From DATKMP01 sp035541775 (GTDB taxonomy: Bacteria; Bacteroidota; Ignavibacteria; UBA10030): DNA of 7,769 nucleotides. Shown in pieces: positions 1-6,380 of the stretch; the stretch's first letter is position 1, and the number at the start of each line of letters is the position of its first letter. A program made the position numbers and the translations under genes. The stretch is from positions 1 through 7,769 of the forward strand of contig DATKMP010000193.1 of NCBI GenBank assembly GCA_035541775.1, read 5' to 3'. The notes under the pieces were generated by a model. That model was given only the letters and a program-made list of their open reading frames with translations. It searched no databases and was not told where the DNA came from.

Positions 1-2
1 GA

Positions 3-779
3 AGTGGAGAACGGCTGAGAAAGCATTATCCAAATTTCAAATTCATTCAACTGGCAACTAATACGGGATATGCTGCCGGCAATAATGTTGGAATAAGTTA
101 TGCATTGGAAAATAGTGCTGATTATGTCCTTGTCCTTAATAATGATGTTATTGTCGAACCAACATTCCTTGAACCGATGGTTGAAATGGCTGAACATGAT
201 ACTCATGTCGGTATAGTAACGTGTAAAGTTTATTACTGGAATTCTACTGATAAAATCTTTTCTGCTGCTGGAAAGATGAATCGATGGATATGTAGTGGTG
301 TAAACAAGGGCAGCCATTTAAAACATTGGCAAAATATTGAAAAACCGTGTTTAACTGATTTTGCATGTGGAGTGCTTCTATTAATGCGAAGATCAATGTT
401 AGGAGAAGAAGGTCTGTTTGACGAAAGATATTTTATGTACTTTGAAGATGTAGAATATTCTGGTCGAATTAATCGTGATTATAAAATAGCTTATACCCCA
501 TTTGGCGTAGCGTATCATAAAAGTGGCGGTGGGGTTAAATGGAACTCGTATAGTGAATTGTATCTTTATTACCATACGCGGAATCGATTTTTAGTTTATC
601 AGAATGAAAATATTTATTATAAAATATATGTATTACTATTTTCATTTAGTATTTCATTAGTGAAATCATTGGCTATTGGCATCAATCTGTTAAGAAATGC
701 TAATAAGACTCTGAAGCAATTGCGATCATTATGGTCAGGATTCAATCAGGGAATAAAGGTTTTTATGAATGGGTATTAA
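3..779 (+). CDS. Family-2 glycosyltransferase, rhamnosyltransferase-like, 5'-truncated by window edge
   Basis: This cytoplasmic inverting GT-A enzyme would transfer a sugar from a nucleotide donor to a lipid-linked glycan. The frame is open from base 3, and 258 residues are visible. The missing N-terminus should hold the usual V-V-I-x-N-Y-N strand. Visible motifs are NTGYAAGNN, the donor/metal motif LNNDV (visible residues about 45-49, in the place of the family's DxD), the acceptor segment FACGVLLLMRR, and the catalytic-base region FMYFEDVEY with its Glu-Asp encoded at 444-449. These match the WbbL/RfbF-like branch of GT2. A hydrophobic stretch around nt 615-700 may be a membrane anchor. A TTG at 105 could be taken as a start, but the family motif NTGYAAGNN lies upstream of it, so the gene is truncated by the window edge rather than short. 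It overlaps the next gene by 11 bases and is very AT-rich. The sugar specificity cannot be read from the sequence. Confidence 0.9.
   Translation, partial: SGERLRKHYPNFKFIQLATNTGYAAGNNVGISYALENSADYVLVLNNDVIVEPTFLEPMVEMAEHDTHVGIVTCKVYYWNSTDKIFSAAGKMNRWICSGVNKGSHLKHWQNIEKPCLTDFACGVLLLMRRSMLGEEGLFDERYFMYFEDVEYSGRINRDYKIAYTPFGVAYHKSGGGVKWNSYSELYLYYHTRNRFLVYQNENIYYKIYVLLFSFSISLVKSLAIGINLLRNANKTLKQLRSLWSGFNQGIKVFMNGY
755..759 (+). promoter_or_regulatory. Ribosome binding site of the GT4 gene
   Basis: AAAGG lies 9 bases before the ATG at 769, inside the 3' end of the preceding GT2 gene. It supports 769 as the start. There is no alternative in-frame start before the first core strand of the protein. 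Confidence 0.5.
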
Positions 780-2022
780 AATAAATATATTTAACTCACA
801 TCAATCTTCTTCCAAAAAAGTTTGGCTTGTGACGGAATACTATTATCCCGATGAACAAGCAACAGGATATCTTATGGCTAAGCTTTCAGAAGGATTATGC
901 CATGAGTTCCCAATTGGTGTGTTTTGCCGCGTCGCTCACCGAAAAGGATATAACCAATGTCATTATCAGATTCCAGAAAATCAGATTGATATTCGAAGAG
1001 TATGGTGTTTAAATTTTCAAAAAGATATTTTATTTTTCCGGATCCTAAATATTTTAATGCTAACTATCGCAATTATTATAAAAATGTTATTTACCGTTCA
1101 TCGTGACGATACTGTGATTGCGGTTACGACTCCACCGACGCTTCCGTTTATTAGCCTTTTTATAACTCTGCTTAAACGAGCTAAGTTAATTGTATTAGTG
1201 CACGATACCTATCCTGAGGCACTAATTGCAACAGGATTTTTAAAGCAATCAGATATTATTTTCAAATTATTCCAATCTTTGACTAATATTTTATATCATT
1301 ATGCAGAATCAATTGTTGTTATTGGACGGGATATGAAGGATAGGATTATTACTGCTTATCCCCGTCTGAATAATAAAGTAATCATTATACCTAATTGGGT
1401 CGATGTAAAAGAGATTGTTGTAATGAAACGGTCTGAGGTAGGTTTATTATCACAACTTGGACTGCAAGATAAATTTGTTATAGGTTATCTTGGAACACAT
1501 GGCCGTACCCATGATATAGAATTACTTATAGAGTCTGCTATAGCTCTTTCTGGTAGTAAGGATATTCATTTCCTATTTATAGGTAATGGGGCAAAAAAAA
1601 AATGGCTTGATGATTATATTCGTAAAAATCATTTGTTAAATATAACGAGTCTTCCGTATCTTAGTTATAGGAAACAATCCGAAATGCATAATGCTTGTGA
1701 TATTTCTGTAATAACATTTAGACAACAGATGATAGGTGTTTCTGTACCTAGTAGAATGTATAATATGATGGCTGCGGGGAAACCTATTCTGGCAATAACA
1801 GAGAAAAAATCAGAGTTGGCGATGGTTGTCGAAGAAGAAGACATTGGGTGGGTAATAACGACGCATAATGTACAAGATATTGTAAATTGTATTATCGATA
1901 TTAAAAATCATTCAACGATACTTGAAAATATGGGAAAACGCGCAAGAAGAGTTGCAGTGGAAAAATATTCATTTGAAAAAGTAATAGAAAATTATAAAAA
2001 CCTAATATATAATCACTTATGA
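769..2022 (+). CDS. Family-4 glycosyltransferase, WcaI/WbuB-like
   Basis: A 417-residue retaining GT-B glycosyltransferase that would add one sugar to the lipid-linked repeat unit at the inner face of the membrane. The N-terminal Rossmann domain starts at VWLVTEYYYPDEQATG (residues 18-33), the usual opening of the WcaI/WbuB group. It continues with VTTPPTLP (119-126) and HDTYPEAL (145-152). Hydrophobic stretches near 88-108 and 125-145 suggest membrane association. The C-terminal donor-binding domain has IPNWVD (207-212), IGYLGTHGRTHDIELL (238-253), FLFIGNG (268-274) and the nucleotide-sugar segment SVPSRMYNMMAAGKPILA (325-342). In that segment an E/K-type catalytic glutamate is not obvious. 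The start overlaps the upstream gene by 11 bases, and the stop overlaps the next start as ATGA, implying coupled translation. The gene is strongly AT-rich and carries an A10 run. Donor and acceptor are unknown; WbuB is a FucNAc transferase, but I would not transfer that specificity. Confidence 0.92.
   Translation: MGIKINIFNSHQSSSKKVWLVTEYYYPDEQATGYLMAKLSEGLCHEFPIGVFCRVAHRKGYNQCHYQIPENQIDIRRVWCLNFQKDILFFRILNILMLTIAIIIKMLFTVHRDDTVIAVTTPPTLPFISLFITLLKRAKLIVLVHDTYPEALIATGFLKQSDIIFKLFQSLTNILYHYAESIVVIGRDMKDRIITAYPRLNNKVIIIPNWVDVKEIVVMKRSEVGLLSQLGLQDKFVIGYLGTHGRTHDIELLIESAIALSGSKDIHFLFIGNGAKKKWLDDYIRKNHLLNITSLPYLSYRKQSEMHNACDISVITFRQQMIGVSVPSRMYNMMAAGKPILAITEKKSELAMVVEEEDIGWVITTHNVQDIVNCIIDIKNHSTILENMGKRARRVAVEKYSFEKVIENYKNLIYNHL
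1593..1602 (+). repeat. A10 homopolymer tract inside the GT4 gene
   Basis: Ten consecutive A residues span the end of an Ala codon and three Lys codons (GT4 residues 275-278). Loss of one A gives a TAA at 1637-1639. Gain of one A gives a TGA at 1608-1610. Either change would truncate the protein inside its donor-binding domain. The tract is a plausible slippage site, but it may simply reflect AT-rich Lys coding. Confidence 0.9.
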
Positions 2023-3113
2023 AAACCATTCTTATTGTAGCCGGCACGCGGCCCGAAATTATTAAAACAGCACCCATAGTGCTTGAAGCACAAAAACGAA
2101 AAAATGAATTTAAAACATTTTACTGTCTCACAGGACAGCATAAAACGATGGCAATGGAGGCATTATCAATCTTCGGCATTCAACCGGATGATGATCTTTC
2201 TATTATGCGTCCGAATCAAACTTTGAACGATATTTGTGAAGCGATTTTTTCAAAACTTCCACCGGTCATCGCCAAAGTGAAACCGGACGTTTTAATGGTG
2301 CAAGGTGATACAACGACTGCGGCTATGGCGGCATTAGTTGCTTTTAATCTGAAAATCGATGTTGCTCATATTGAAGCCGGTTTGCGAACATATGATATGA
2401 CTGCTCCGTACCCGGAAGAGTGCAATCGTCGATTAATCGGCGTTGTCTCGAAGTATAATTTTTGCCCGACCGAAGCATCGCGGAAAAATTTGCTGAAGGA
2501 AAATGCCGACGTAAAAACGTTGTTCGTTACGGGCAATACCGTTGTTGATGCATTGCGCTATTTGCGGGAGCATCAATCGTTGGACAATGTCCATTCCATT
2601 GCGCCGCAATTACGAACACCCTATGTGTTGGTCACTGCTCATCGCCGTGAAAGCTTTGGGGGCGGATTTGAAAATATTTGCCGAGCACTGAAAGATGCAG
2701 CAACGACATATCCGCAGTATGATTTTATTTATCCCGTGCACTTGAATCCTAACGTACAAGCGCCGGTCAACGCAATGCTTGGCAATGTTTCTAATGTCCA
2801 TCTTGTCGCGCCGATGCCGTACTTGCAATTGTTGACACTGTTGAAGAATTGCGCGTTCGTTTTGACAGATTCCGGTGGTATTCAAGAAGAAGCGCCGACG
2901 TTTGGAAAACATTGTATTGTCTTGCGCGATGTGACAGAACGCATGGAAAGCGTCGATCTTGGAATGTCGGAATTGGTCGGAGCGCATTACGAGAAGATCA
3001 TGGCAGCCGTCAATCGTACCATGCAACGCATACCGATTTATTCTGAAGGACAGAACCCGTACGGCGACGGACATACTTCCAAAAAAATTCTTGATATTTT
3101 AGCACAACAATAA
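2019..3113 (+). CDS. wecB: UDP-N-acetylglucosamine 2-epimerase, non-hydrolysing
   Basis: This enzyme interconverts UDP-GlcNAc and UDP-ManNAc (EC 5.1.3.14) in the cytoplasm, supplying ManNAc-type residues for surface polysaccharide. Its 364 residues are close to the usual WecB/MnaA length. Motifs in order are GTRPEIIK (9-16), TGQHKTM (38-44), VQGDTTT (94-100), HIEAGLRT (117-124), YPEECNRR (131-138), VTGNTVVDALR (170-180), TAHRRESFGGGFENI (206-220) and DSGGIQEEAPTFGK (284-297). Residues corresponding to the E. coli active-site set are present: Asp97, Glu119, Glu133 and His208. The TERPE motif reads TERME here (307-310 plus neighbours), a Met where Pro is usual. The pattern fits UDP-GlcNAc epimerases better than the related WbpI 2,3-diacetamido-glucuronate epimerase. 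The start is the ATGA overlap with the GT4 gene; no good Shine-Dalgarno is visible, so re-initiation is likely. No WecC-type dehydrogenase follows. Confidence 0.95.
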   Translation: MKTILIVAGTRPEIIKTAPIVLEAQKRKNEFKTFYCLTGQHKTMAMEALSIFGIQPDDDLSIMRPNQTLNDICEAIFSKLPPVIAKVKPDVLMVQGDTTTAAMAALVAFNLKIDVAHIEAGLRTYDMTAPYPEECNRRLIGVVSKYNFCPTEASRKNLLKENADVKTLFVTGNTVVDALRYLREHQSLDNVHSIAPQLRTPYVLVTAHRRESFGGGFENICRALKDAATTYPQYDFIYPVHLNPNVQAPVNAMLGNVSNVHLVAPMPYLQLLTLLKNCAFVLTDSGGIQEEAPTFGKHCIVLRDVTERMESVDLGMSELVGAHYEKIMAAVNRTMQRIPIYSEGQNPYGDGHTSKKILDILAQQ

Positions 3114-3116
3114 CGT

Positions 3117-4532
3117 ATGAAAAAATATCGCGAACATCTTATTTCCCTTGTTGCCGATATCATGAGCATCAATCTGGCTTATCTTGTGTACTATGGTCTT
3201 CGTATGTACACTGATTTGGTGCCATACATCATCAAACCGGATTTTACTCTTCCTATGGTCATACTAACGCTCTATTGGTTATTATGGTTTGCACTCTTCG
3301 GCATGTTTCGTTCATGGTACTACCAAACACAAATCGACGAACTCATCAATATTATTCGCACAACTTTTATTGGGGGATTGATACTGTTCTTCTTCCTCTT
3401 CAATGGTAACAGCAGTATTCTCGGCATTTCTCACTCACGTCTATTACTCGTCGGTTATTGTGCCTTACTATTTCTTTTTGTTTGCAGCGGACGTTTTTGG
3501 GTGCGTGGATTAAAACGGCGATTGGTCCTTGCAGGGATCGGCGTGAAAAATACTTTGATTGTCGGTTGGTCAAAGAAAGCATTTCAGCTATGTGATATGG
3601 TGCAACAAAGCCCTGTTTTCGGAAACAAACTTATCGGGTTTGTCGATCCCTTTCCTGCAAAAGAAAAACATAAAGGGAAACATACGTCATATCATTCTAT
3701 TCCGCTTATTGGTAACGCAAATGAATTACCTTTCCTTATTAAAAATAATAACGTGGAGGAAATCTTGATTGGATTAGATTCTACACAACATGAACAGTTA
3801 TCGGATATTATGCAGCATTGCGATACGCACATTGTTCATATTAAAATTATGCCGGATATGTATGATATTGTTAGCGGTCAGGCGCGTATCAGTTCGCTTT
3901 CCGGTATGCCGTTGATGGAAGTACGCCCGCAACTGATGATGCCTTGGGAAGAATCGGCAAAACGCATTTTGGATGTTGCAGTTTCTGCAGCGATATTATT
4001 TCTTGGTTTACCGATTTGGCTATTCGTTGCGCTGATTATCAAAATGGATTCTCGAGGCCCTATATTGTACAAACAGATGCGCGTAGGGAGAAATGGAGAG
4101 CATTTTAAGATGTACAAGTTTCGCTCGATGCGTTCCGATGCAGAAAAAAAGTCGGGGCCCATTTGGGCGGGCAGAAATGATCCGCGCGTTACTCGCAGCG
4201 GATGGCTGCTTCGGAAAACACATTTAGATGAAGTGCCGCAATTTATCAACGTGCTGATCGGCGATATGAGTCTTGTCGGCCCGCGTCCGGAGCGTCCATT
4301 TTTTGTGGAGAAATTAAAGAAAGAAATTCCGTTGTATAATCATCGACATCGCGTACGCCCGGGAATCACCGGCTGGGCTCAAGTGAAACATAAATACGAT
4401 GAAAGTGTAGAAGATGTGCGCATGAAGATCAAATACGATTTATTCTATATCGAAAATATTTCATGGCGCATGGATATAAAGATATTATTGAATACTTTAT
4501 ATGTGATGGTAACAGGAAAAGGACACACATAA
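3117..4532 (+). CDS. Polyprenyl-phosphate glycosyl-1-phosphate transferase (WbaP/WcaJ-like), initiating enzyme
   Basis: A 471-residue inner-membrane enzyme that transfers a sugar-1-phosphate from a UDP-sugar to undecaprenyl phosphate, the first step of repeat-unit synthesis. Four hydrophobic helices are seen at about 8-28, 43-64, 82-97 and 107-127. A Rossmann-like CoA_binding_3-type domain follows, starting at NTLIVGWSKKA (145-155). Next comes the re-entrant hydrophobic segment at about 289-309, then the C-terminal bacterial sugar transferase domain. That domain has KRILDVAVSA (282-291), GPILYKQMRVGRNG (314-327), YKFRSMR (333-339), the catalytic Asp371-Glu372 in LRKTHLDEVPQ, SLVGPRPERP (385-394), and RPGITGWAQV (414-423). 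Length and order match the long WbaP/WcaJ class rather than the short PglC class. The sugar (Gal, Glc or an amino sugar) cannot be decided. The gene starts 3 bases after the epimerase stop without a clear Shine-Dalgarno and ends in a TAATG overlap with the aminotransferase gene. Confidence 0.93.
   Translation: MKKYREHLISLVADIMSINLAYLVYYGLRMYTDLVPYIIKPDFTLPMVILTLYWLLWFALFGMFRSWYYQTQIDELINIIRTTFIGGLILFFFLFNGNSSILGISHSRLLLVGYCALLFLFVCSGRFWVRGLKRRLVLAGIGVKNTLIVGWSKKAFQLCDMVQQSPVFGNKLIGFVDPFPAKEKHKGKHTSYHSIPLIGNANELPFLIKNNNVEEILIGLDSTQHEQLSDIMQHCDTHIVHIKIMPDMYDIVSGQARISSLSGMPLMEVRPQLMMPWEESAKRILDVAVSAAILFLGLPIWLFVALIIKMDSRGPILYKQMRVGRNGEHFKMYKFRSMRSDAEKKSGPIWAGRNDPRVTRSGWLLRKTHLDEVPQFINVLIGDMSLVGPRPERPFFVEKLKKEIPLYNHRHRVRPGITGWAQVKHKYDESVEDVRMKIKYDLFYIENISWRMDIKILLNTLYVMVTGKGHT
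4517..4523 (+). promoter_or_regulatory. Ribosome binding site deciding the aminotransferase start
   Basis: AAAAGGA sits 8 bases before the ATG at 4532 and 11 before the ATG at 4535, in the last codons of the upstream gene. It argues against the longer open frame starting at 4463, whose extra 23 residues read in a second frame across the transferase gene. Confidence 0.55.
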
Positions 4533-5641
4533 TGATGAAATCGATTCAAATGGTCGATGTTGTCGGCCAGTATAAAAAAATTCAACCCGAAATTGAAGCT
4601 TCGGTACATCGCGTTCTTGAATCGGGGCAGTATATTCTCGGGAAAGAAGTTGCTGAGTTTGAAAAAGAAATTGCAGCATATTTGCATGTACATTATGCCG
4701 TGGGCTGCGCTTCCGGTACGGATGCATTGCTGGCAGCACTGATGGCGCTGAACATCGGTCCCGGCGATGAAGTCGTGACGACGCCGTTCACCTTTGTGGC
4801 GACCACGGAAACGATCGTTTTGCTCGGAGCAACACCGGTCTATGTCGATATTGATCCTGTGACATTCAATATTGATCCTTCAAGAATTGAAGGAGCGATT
4901 ACCAAAAACACCAAAGCGATTATTCCTGTCCACCTGTATGGCCATGCTGTTGAAATGAATCCGTTGATGGCAGTAGCGAATAAGTATGGAATTCCTGTTA
5001 TCGAAGATATGTGCCAAGCCATTGGCGCAACATATCGCGGAACCTTTGTCGGTGGCATTGGAGCGATGGGATGTCTCAGCTTTTTCCCGAGTAAAAATCT
5101 CGGCGCGTTCGGCGATGCAGGAATGATTGTCACGAACGATGCTGCCCTTGCAGAAAAATTACGGATGATAGTGGTGCATGGTTCTCGCGAACGATACAAA
5201 CATGAGATGATGGGGATGAACAGCCGCCTGGATGCTCTGCAGGCAGCTATGCTGCGTGTGAAACTGCGTTATCTTGATCAATGGATAGAAGCGCGTCGCG
5301 TGGCGGCAAAAAAATATGATCAGCTGTTTGCTAATTCTGGAATTCAAATTCCTCTTGAAGAATCGTATGCAAAGCATGTCTTTCATCAATATACGATTCG
5401 TTTGAAAAATCGTGATGAAGTTGCGAAACATCTTTCGAAACAGAACATTCCGTTTGGCATTTATTATCCCATACCGCTGCACTTACAAGAAGCATATCGG
5501 CGGCACAGCAAAGTGTGTGGAACCTTACAGGGAACTGACAATGCATGCAAGGAAGTTCTTTCGCTGCCGATGCATACAGAATTAGATCATGAGCAACAAC
5601 AGTGTGTCACACAAGCCGTTTTAGAAAGTGCAACCGTATAA
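4532..5641 (+). CDS. PLP-dependent sugar aminotransferase, DegT/DnrJ/EryC1/StrS family (WbpE/WlbC-like)
   Basis: A cytoplasmic PLP enzyme that would transfer an amino group, probably from glutamate, onto a keto sugar nucleotide to give an amino sugar for the polysaccharide. It has 369 residues, normal for the family. Motifs in order are the opening IQMVDVVGQYKKI (5-17), GCASGTDALLAAL (58-70), TTPFTFVATTE (83-93), IPVHLYGH (131-138), and IEDMCQAIGA (157-166) with the PLP-ring aspartate 159. The Schiff-base Lys188 follows in SFFPSKNLGAFGDAG, then HGSRERYKH (216-224), MNSRLDALQAAML (229-241) and YYPIPLHLQEAY (311-322). The HGSxxRYxH and NSRLD segments and the YPIPLHLQ strand resemble WbpE/WlbC, which act on UDP-3-keto-GlcNAc-uronate. 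That substrate is only inferred, since the other enzymes of that pathway are absent here. FdtB/QdtB-type dTDP-sugar activity is the main alternative. The start at 4532 overlaps the previous stop by one base; 4535 is nearly as good. Confidence 0.92.
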   Translation: MMKSIQMVDVVGQYKKIQPEIEASVHRVLESGQYILGKEVAEFEKEIAAYLHVHYAVGCASGTDALLAALMALNIGPGDEVVTTPFTFVATTETIVLLGATPVYVDIDPVTFNIDPSRIEGAITKNTKAIIPVHLYGHAVEMNPLMAVANKYGIPVIEDMCQAIGATYRGTFVGGIGAMGCLSFFPSKNLGAFGDAGMIVTNDAALAEKLRMIVVHGSRERYKHEMMGMNSRLDALQAAMLRVKLRYLDQWIEARRVAAKKYDQLFANSGIQIPLEESYAKHVFHQYTIRLKNRDEVAKHLSKQNIPFGIYYPIPLHLQEAYRRHSKVCGTLQGTDNACKEVLSLPMHTELDHEQQQCVTQAVLESATV

Positions 5642-5643
5642 AC

Positions 5644-5647
5644 AGGA
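5644..5647 (+). promoter_or_regulatory. Ribosome binding site deciding the polyprenyl-P-mannose synthase start
   Basis: AGGA lies 5 bases before the ATG at 5653, in the 11-base gap after the aminotransferase stop. It favours 5653 over the in-frame ATG at 5602, which would add 17 residues unlike the family and overlap the upstream gene. Confidence 0.5.
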
Positions 5648-5652
5648 TTTCC

Positions 5653-6375
5653 ATGAAACATTCACTCGTCATTATTCCAACTTATAATGAATCGGAAAAT
5701 ATTCCGCGCATCATTCCAGAAATATTAAAACAGGATGAAGGAATCAATGTCCTGATTGTGGACGATCATTCTCCGGATGGAACAGCAACTCTTGTAAAAG
5801 ATTTGCAGAAAACGAACGATAAAATCCATTTGCTCGAGCGATCTGGGAAGATGGGATTGGGAACAGCCTACGTAGCAGGATTTCATTATGCCCTGACTCA
5901 TGGTTTTGATTTCGTGTTTGAGATGGATGCAGATTTTTCTCATGACCCCAAAGACCTTCCCCGCATGTTGAAAAAAATCGATGAATGCGATATCGTTATC
6001 GGCTCTCGGTATATTTCCGGCGTCAATGTCATCAACTGGCCGATGAAACGATTGATCCTGAGTTATTGCGCTAATCTTTATACTCGATGCATCACCGGCA
6101 TGCCGATCCATGATGCGACAGCGGGATTTAAATGCTATCGAAGAAAAGTTTTGGAAACGTTGAAATTAGATGCCATCAAATCCAACGGCTATAGTTTTCA
6201 AATCGAAACAAATTTCAAAGCGTGGATTCGTGGATTCAAAATTTGTGAAATTCCTATCATCTTCGTTGATCGTCGCGCCGGCGTCTCGAAAATGTCCAAA
6301 CATATTGTGTATGAAGCAGCATTTTTAGTGTGGAAGTTGAAGCTGCAAAGTATTTTTGTCAAGAAAAGTTTGTAG
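5653..6375 (+). CDS. Polyprenyl-phosphate mannose synthase-like glycosyltransferase (DPM1-type GT2)
   Basis: This enzyme would transfer mannose (or a related hexose) from a GDP- or UDP-sugar to polyprenyl phosphate, giving a lipid-linked monosaccharide donor for glycosylation outside the cytoplasm. It has 240 residues, the size of single-domain DPM1-type enzymes. Motifs are VIIPTYNESENI (6-17), VLIVDDHSPDGT (33-44), GLGTAYVAGF (68-77), the metal-binding DAD (92-94) in MDADFSHDPKDLP, IGSRYISG (116-123), MPIHDATAGFKCYRR (150-164), SNGYSFQIE (177-185) and PIIFVDRRAGVSKMS (201-215). These match dolichol-phosphate mannosyltransferases closely. There is no C-terminal transmembrane pair of the GtrB kind, so it is probably peripheral to the membrane. 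No GT-C enzyme that would use the product is present in the window. The sugar identity is inferred from family resemblance. It is 5 bases from the next gene. Confidence 0.88.
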   Translation: MKHSLVIIPTYNESENIPRIIPEILKQDEGINVLIVDDHSPDGTATLVKDLQKTNDKIHLLERSGKMGLGTAYVAGFHYALTHGFDFVFEMDADFSHDPKDLPRMLKKIDECDIVIGSRYISGVNVINWPMKRLILSYCANLYTRCITGMPIHDATAGFKCYRRKVLETLKLDAIKSNGYSFQIETNFKAWIRGFKICEIPIIFVDRRAGVSKMSKHIVYEAAFLVWKLKLQSIFVKKSL

Positions 6376-6380
6376 CTGCT

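Larger units (their letters stand above)
1..2018. other. AT-rich segment with sharp composition boundary
   Basis: Hand counts of 60-base lines give 8 G/C at 601-660, 13 at 1261-1320 and 12 at 1981-2040. Downstream lines give 29 at 2041-2100, 26 at 2821-2880, 27 at 4201-4260 and 27 at 6961-7020. Codon choice shifts too: TTA, ATA and AGA are common in the first two genes, while CTG, GCG and CGC are common later. The change falls at or very near the GT4/epimerase junction. Inference: the two upstream glycosyltransferase genes belong to an exchangeable module of different ancestry. No insertion sequence or repeat is visible at the boundary. Confidence 0.7.

Noticed and set aside
105..779. TTG at 105 as the start of the first glycosyltransferase
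   Set aside because: The frame stays open to the window edge, and the upstream codons encode the conserved NTGYAAGNN motif, so the gene begins before the window.
2610..3074. 154-codon open frame on the minus strand opposite the epimerase gene
   Set aside because: The coding strand carries unambiguous epimerase motifs throughout. The antisense translation is Cys/Arg/His-rich with no recognisable domain, typical of a shadow frame.
3878..4249. Minus-strand open frames opposite the sugar-phosphate transferase catalytic domain
   Set aside because: They fully overlap conserved catalytic sequence on the + strand, have no family-like motifs and no supporting start context.
4463..4531. ATG at 4463 as the aminotransferase start
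   Set aside because: It would overlap the upstream gene by 70 bases and add a non-family leader. The ATG at 4532 has a properly spaced AAAAGGA and is followed by the family's usual opening.
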